64,000 nucleotides of DNA from Pseudomonadales bacterium (GTDB lineage: Bacteria; Pseudomonadota; Gammaproteobacteria; Pseudomonadales; Azotimanducaceae): contig JALZVT010000012.1 of assembly GCA_023300545.1 (NCBI GenBank), positions 1 to 64,000 on the forward strand, given 5' to 3'. Positions 61,827 to 64,000 of this stretch are shown piece after piece. Numbering within the stretch: position 1 is the stretch's first letter; each line of letters opens with the position of its first letter. The notes under the pieces were generated by a model, which did no database searches, had not been told where the DNA came from, and saw only the letters and a list, made by a program, of their open reading frames with translations. Position numbers and translations under genes: made by a program.

Positions 61827-62114
61827 CTAACGCCTTAACGTGTCGGCAAGGCCTGCATAGACTAGTAACACACCAGCCTGGGCGCGTGTCAGGAGGGGCA
61901 ACTCGGCGGTAGCCTCCCACCGCAACAAGTAGGGGCGAGCACGTGGTGAGGCGTGCAGGCGCGCCCGAAATCGTTGTGAGGCGCCCGCAAACAAAACTGC
62001 AGCGAGTAGCAGAAACAACACGCCGGGGATGATCGGAATGATTAGCCCAAGGACGCCAATGAACAGGGCGCCGAGGGCGGCAACGGCGAGCAGCATACGC
62101 TTGACAATTGACAT
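61827..62114 (-). CDS. DUF454 small membrane protein (YbaN family)
   Basis: 95 aa. Two hydrophobic segments, with GLIIPIIPGVLFLLLAAVLFAGASQRFRARL, the DUF454 pattern in which a Pro-rich turn links membrane helices. The C-terminal part (LLTRAQAGVLLVYAGLADTL) is short. Inner-membrane protein of unknown function, shared with other gammaproteobacteria. Confidence 0.8.
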   Translation of the reverse strand: MSIVKRMLLAVAALGALFIGVLGLIIPIIPGVLFLLLAAVLFAGASQRFRARLHASPRARPYLLRWEATAELPLLTRAQAGVLLVYAGLADTLRR

Positions 62115-62295
62115 GAGCAGATCTGGGTTGTGGGTGTAGCAAGGGTATTGCAGGAATCGTGCCTGCTTAAATGAAAAGGTAAGCTATTGAAATGTATAAT
62201 AATTAACATTAAGAGGGCGTGCTGGTAGTGTGGTGGTTTTCGCCACTAGTTGGTGGCTAAGAGGGCAAGAGGATGTCTGCCACCTGGCTTAGGAG

Positions 62296-62853
62296 TTATT
62301 TTTTACGGGCTTTGGCCTCTTTGTTGCACGCCTTATAAGCCGCGCGCAGTGCGCGACCGGTGTCGCGTTCTTCGCAGATAAACCGCCCCATGAGTGCGCC
62401 CGTTAGTGGGTCGATGCTTGGGTCTGACAAAATTTTCAGCAACTGGTCATCTGCTTTCTTGCGGCGTTTCTGCGCTTTCTTGCCAGCTTCTTTGCCTGCA
62501 GAAGTCTGATTTTTGTTTGCCTTTGGACCGATACCAAACAGCGCAAATTTTGTGGCGTCGCTGGCTTTGGAGCCCAGTAGTTTCACTCTATTCTTCAGAT
62601 CTTTCTCGGCAGCCTCATCAGTGCTTGGGCGCAACGCATAGCCCAGCTCGTTCAGGCGTTTCTCGAAGGCCCAGCTGTGTTCCATCTCTCGAATCGCCAC
62701 CATATCGAGGGTCTTCTTTAGGGTTTTGTTACGGGTGGTAGCGCTCCAGCTGGAGAACAGCTCGTAACCACCGCGTTCGCCATTGGCGATGGCGTTTAAA
62801 AGACCGATATAGCTCGGCTTTGTGGGTTTTAGCTGTGCAGTGGTCTTAGACAT
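62296..62853 (-). CDS. Ferritin-like diiron protein
   Basis: 185 aa from the ATG at 62853, with AGGAG 6 bases upstream; an open frame starts earlier at 62952. Four-helix pattern with E in NGERGGYE, E and H in REMEHSWAFE, and E in CEERDTGRAL, matching diiron ferritin/rubrerythrin-type ligands. A Lys-rich insert (AGKKAQKRRKKADDQ) interrupts the third part and the C-terminus is basic. It may store iron or act on oxidative stress. The family is not certain. Confidence 0.65.
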   Translation of the reverse strand: MSKTTAQLKPTKPSYIGLLNAIANGERGGYELFSSWSATTRNKTLKKTLDMVAIREMEHSWAFEKRLNELGYALRPSTDEAAEKDLKNRVKLLGSKASDATKFALFGIGPKANKNQTSAGKEAGKKAQKRRKKADDQLLKILSDPSIDPLTGALMGRFICEERDTGRALRAAYKACNKEAKARKK

Positions 62854-63159
62854 ATGGGCTCCTGAGCGGTCCGTTTTTAATGAGGAACAGCCTACGGGAT
62901 TTTTGGAAAGTTTCCGAACAACCTTCATCCATACACCTGGCACACCCGGCAAACTGTGACGTGGTTCACGCTGTTCTGGTGGCGCAAATCGAGCGTCAAT
63001 TACAACGTTGTATTTCTGGGCAGGCAGTGTCGAAGGAGTGACGCTTTGAGCGCTGTTTGCGTGCCTTATGTGAACTGGTCGAAGAATGGCGCTTGGTGCT
63101 TTCGTAAAATGAGCGCATGCCTGCAGACGCGGGTATCAGTCATTCGATAAGGACAGCTC
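62854..63159. other. 306-base intergenic region
   Basis: Divergent region between the ferritin-like gene and the chaperone gene, so it should hold both promoters. I see no reliable gene. A 34-codon frame at 63046-63150 has AAGGAG and a TTG start but no recognisable product; see rejected list. Confidence 0.4.
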
Positions 63160-63891
63160 ATGTCAGCAGTACGCTCATCCGCAAGGCTCTACGCCTTAGT
63201 TTTTGCGGTGTCACTCGTTTCCGGTTTTGGAAGCCTGCCCGCTCACGCCAACATGGTGCTCAGCAATGCCATTGTGCATTTTGATGAAGGGGCGGCGGCG
63301 CGCCAGGATGTAGAGATAACCAACGTCGGCAACGAACCCCTCTATGTTCAGATTGAACCCCATATAGTGCACAACCCCGGCACGGATGAAGAAGAGCGGG
63401 TAGCCATTAAAAACCCACGCGAACACGGGCTCCTGGTCACGCCAAGTCGAATGGTGCTCGCTCCAGGTACGGCCAAGTCGATGCGTATTGTGAAACTGGC
63501 GATGGCCGATGATCCCAAGCAAGAAAAAGAAAGGATTTATCGAATTTCTGCCCGACCGGTGGTTGGTGACGTTACTTCTGGCCAGAGCGGCGTAAAAGTT
63601 CTGATCGGCTATGAAGTTTTGGCAATTGTGTATCCGTCATCGCCCGAGCCAAACCTAGTCGTTGAGCGCAACGGCCTGGTTCTGAGTGCCGAGAATCGCG
63701 GCAATACCAACGTGCTGCTGCAGGAAGGCTTTCAGTGCGAAACGCCTGAGCAACCACTCGAAGACTGCGCGCCTGTACGCGGGAAGCGTATGTATCCTGG
63801 TTTGAAGTGGAGTGTGGAACTGGAACACGATTTGCCGGTGCGGTTCTTTCAAAGCGTGGGTACTCGAAATTACGTAGAAACCTACCAATAA
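63160..63891 (+). CDS. Periplasmic pilus/fimbrial assembly chaperone (PapD-like)
   Basis: 243 aa with a signal peptide ending near PAHA (about residue 30). Two Ig-like halves: ARQDVEITNVGNEPLYVQIEPHI, then the family segment RMVLAPGTAKSMRIVKLA with the strand that caps subunits, and YRISARPVVGDV...KVLIGYEVLAIVYPS. Such chaperones fold pilus subunits by donor-strand complementation in the periplasm. It is followed 30 bases later by another start, probably an assembly gene. Cys in QCETPEQPLEDC suggests a C-terminal disulfide. Confidence 0.88.
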   Translation: MSAVRSSARLYALVFAVSLVSGFGSLPAHANMVLSNAIVHFDEGAAARQDVEITNVGNEPLYVQIEPHIVHNPGTDEEERVAIKNPREHGLLVTPSRMVLAPGTAKSMRIVKLAMADDPKQEKERIYRISARPVVGDVTSGQSGVKVLIGYEVLAIVYPSSPEPNLVVERNGLVLSAENRGNTNVLLQEGFQCETPEQPLEDCAPVRGKRMYPGLKWSVELEHDLPVRFFQSVGTRNYVETYQ

Positions 63892-63921
63892 CGAATAGCT
63901 AACGGCACTCGTCAGACAAGC

Positions 63922-64000
63922 ATGTCAGCCCGGTTTAACCTTTCGCGCCGCGACGCCTGGATCAGGGTGTCAAAGTATGTGGGCCTGTGGCTGTTGTTCT
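63922..64000 (+). CDS. Start of a gene after the chaperone, cut by window end
   Basis: Only 26 codons are visible, from ATG 63922: MSARFNLSRRDAWIRVSKY, then a hydrophobic run GLWLLF. Basic N-terminus then hydrophobic stretch fits a signal peptide. Following a pilus chaperone, an outer-membrane usher or a subunit is the likely product, but this is inference. Confidence 0.4.
   Translation, partial: MSARFNLSRRDAWIRVSKYVGLWLLF

Noticed and set aside
62115-62295. AT-rich stretch (around 62180) and GCCAC/GTGGC inverted repeat after it
   Set aside because: Could be promoter or terminator, but no convincing -35/-10 pair or T-run.
63046-63150. 34-codon ORF with AAGGAG and TTG start
   Set aside because: No recognisable product and too short to support; may be chance in the divergent promoter region.
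1-64000. tRNA, rRNA, CRISPR arrays, integrases, transposases
   Set aside because: None was seen by reading both strands, though a covariance-model search was not possible here.

Overview
The window reads as chromosome of a free-living, probably marine gammaproteobacterium with moderate GC. The clues are DUF2058 (YaiL-type) and DUF454 (YbaN-type) proteins, an MltB-type lytic transglycosylase, and a dense set of acyl-CoA and xenobiotic or lipid catabolic genes (CoA transferases, P450, Rieske oxygenase, SDRs, VOC proteins, malonyl-CoA decarboxylase, B12 mutase). This is inference from gene content; there is no rRNA or marker gene to place it. I found no tRNA, rRNA, CRISPR array, integrase or intact insertion sequence.

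Layout. 1-3063: 3' part of a sulfatase, a haloalkane dehalogenase and a DUF1330 protein. 3079-9111: LysR regulator divergent from a zinc alcohol dehydrogenase; a double-domain CoA transferase divergent from malonyl-CoA decarboxylase. 9152-12254: coupled operon of NHL propeller, ABM-domain protein, amidohydrolase and hotdog thioesterase. 13042-16645: acylating aldehyde dehydrogenase plus methylmalonyl-CoA-mutase-like enzyme. 16769-19901: flavin reductase, SDR, then a Rieske oxygenase with a 77-aa partner on the other strand. 20097-23176: membrane Ser/Thr kinase and an ATP-grasp protein, convergent. 23329-26042: VOC, P450 and ThuA operon. 26119-34238: two secreted proteins that share a paralogous N-terminal domain, separated by a decayed glutathione S-transferase, an M28 lipoprotein peptidase and a nucleotide-sugar epimerase. 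34280-38648: GFA protein, GPH transporter, acyl-CoA dehydrogenase, SDR. 38694-41187: a quinoprotein-like lipoprotein and an exported redoxin that appears to be a selenoprotein. 41279-47794: NhaC-like antiporter, DUF2058, CoA transferase, small exported protein, VOC, DUF35 and thiolase-like pair. 47840-50679: two DUF4397 lipoproteins with a possible structured leader. 50851-54865: FAD oxidoreductase, methyltransferase, VOC, SDR. 55127-59356: exported protein of unknown family followed by an ArnT/ArnC/ArnE/ArnF-like glycan cassette. 59322-64000: CoA transferase, lytic transglycosylase, DUF454, ferritin-like protein, and the start of a pilus-chaperone locus.

Most notable: (1) an in-frame UGA at 40879-40881 exactly where the first Cys of a redoxin WCPxC motif belongs, followed at the right distance by a SECIS-like hairpin, so two apparent ORFs are one selenoprotein gene; (2) a dispersed 24-bp palindrome family (GGGGTCAGAAT arms), one copy of which sits at the truncated end of a GST pseudogene; (3) the paired N-terminal domains of the two large exported proteins; (4) a predicted three-way-junction RNA upstream of the DUF4397 pair; (5) the glycan-modification cassette linked to an exported protein of unknown function.
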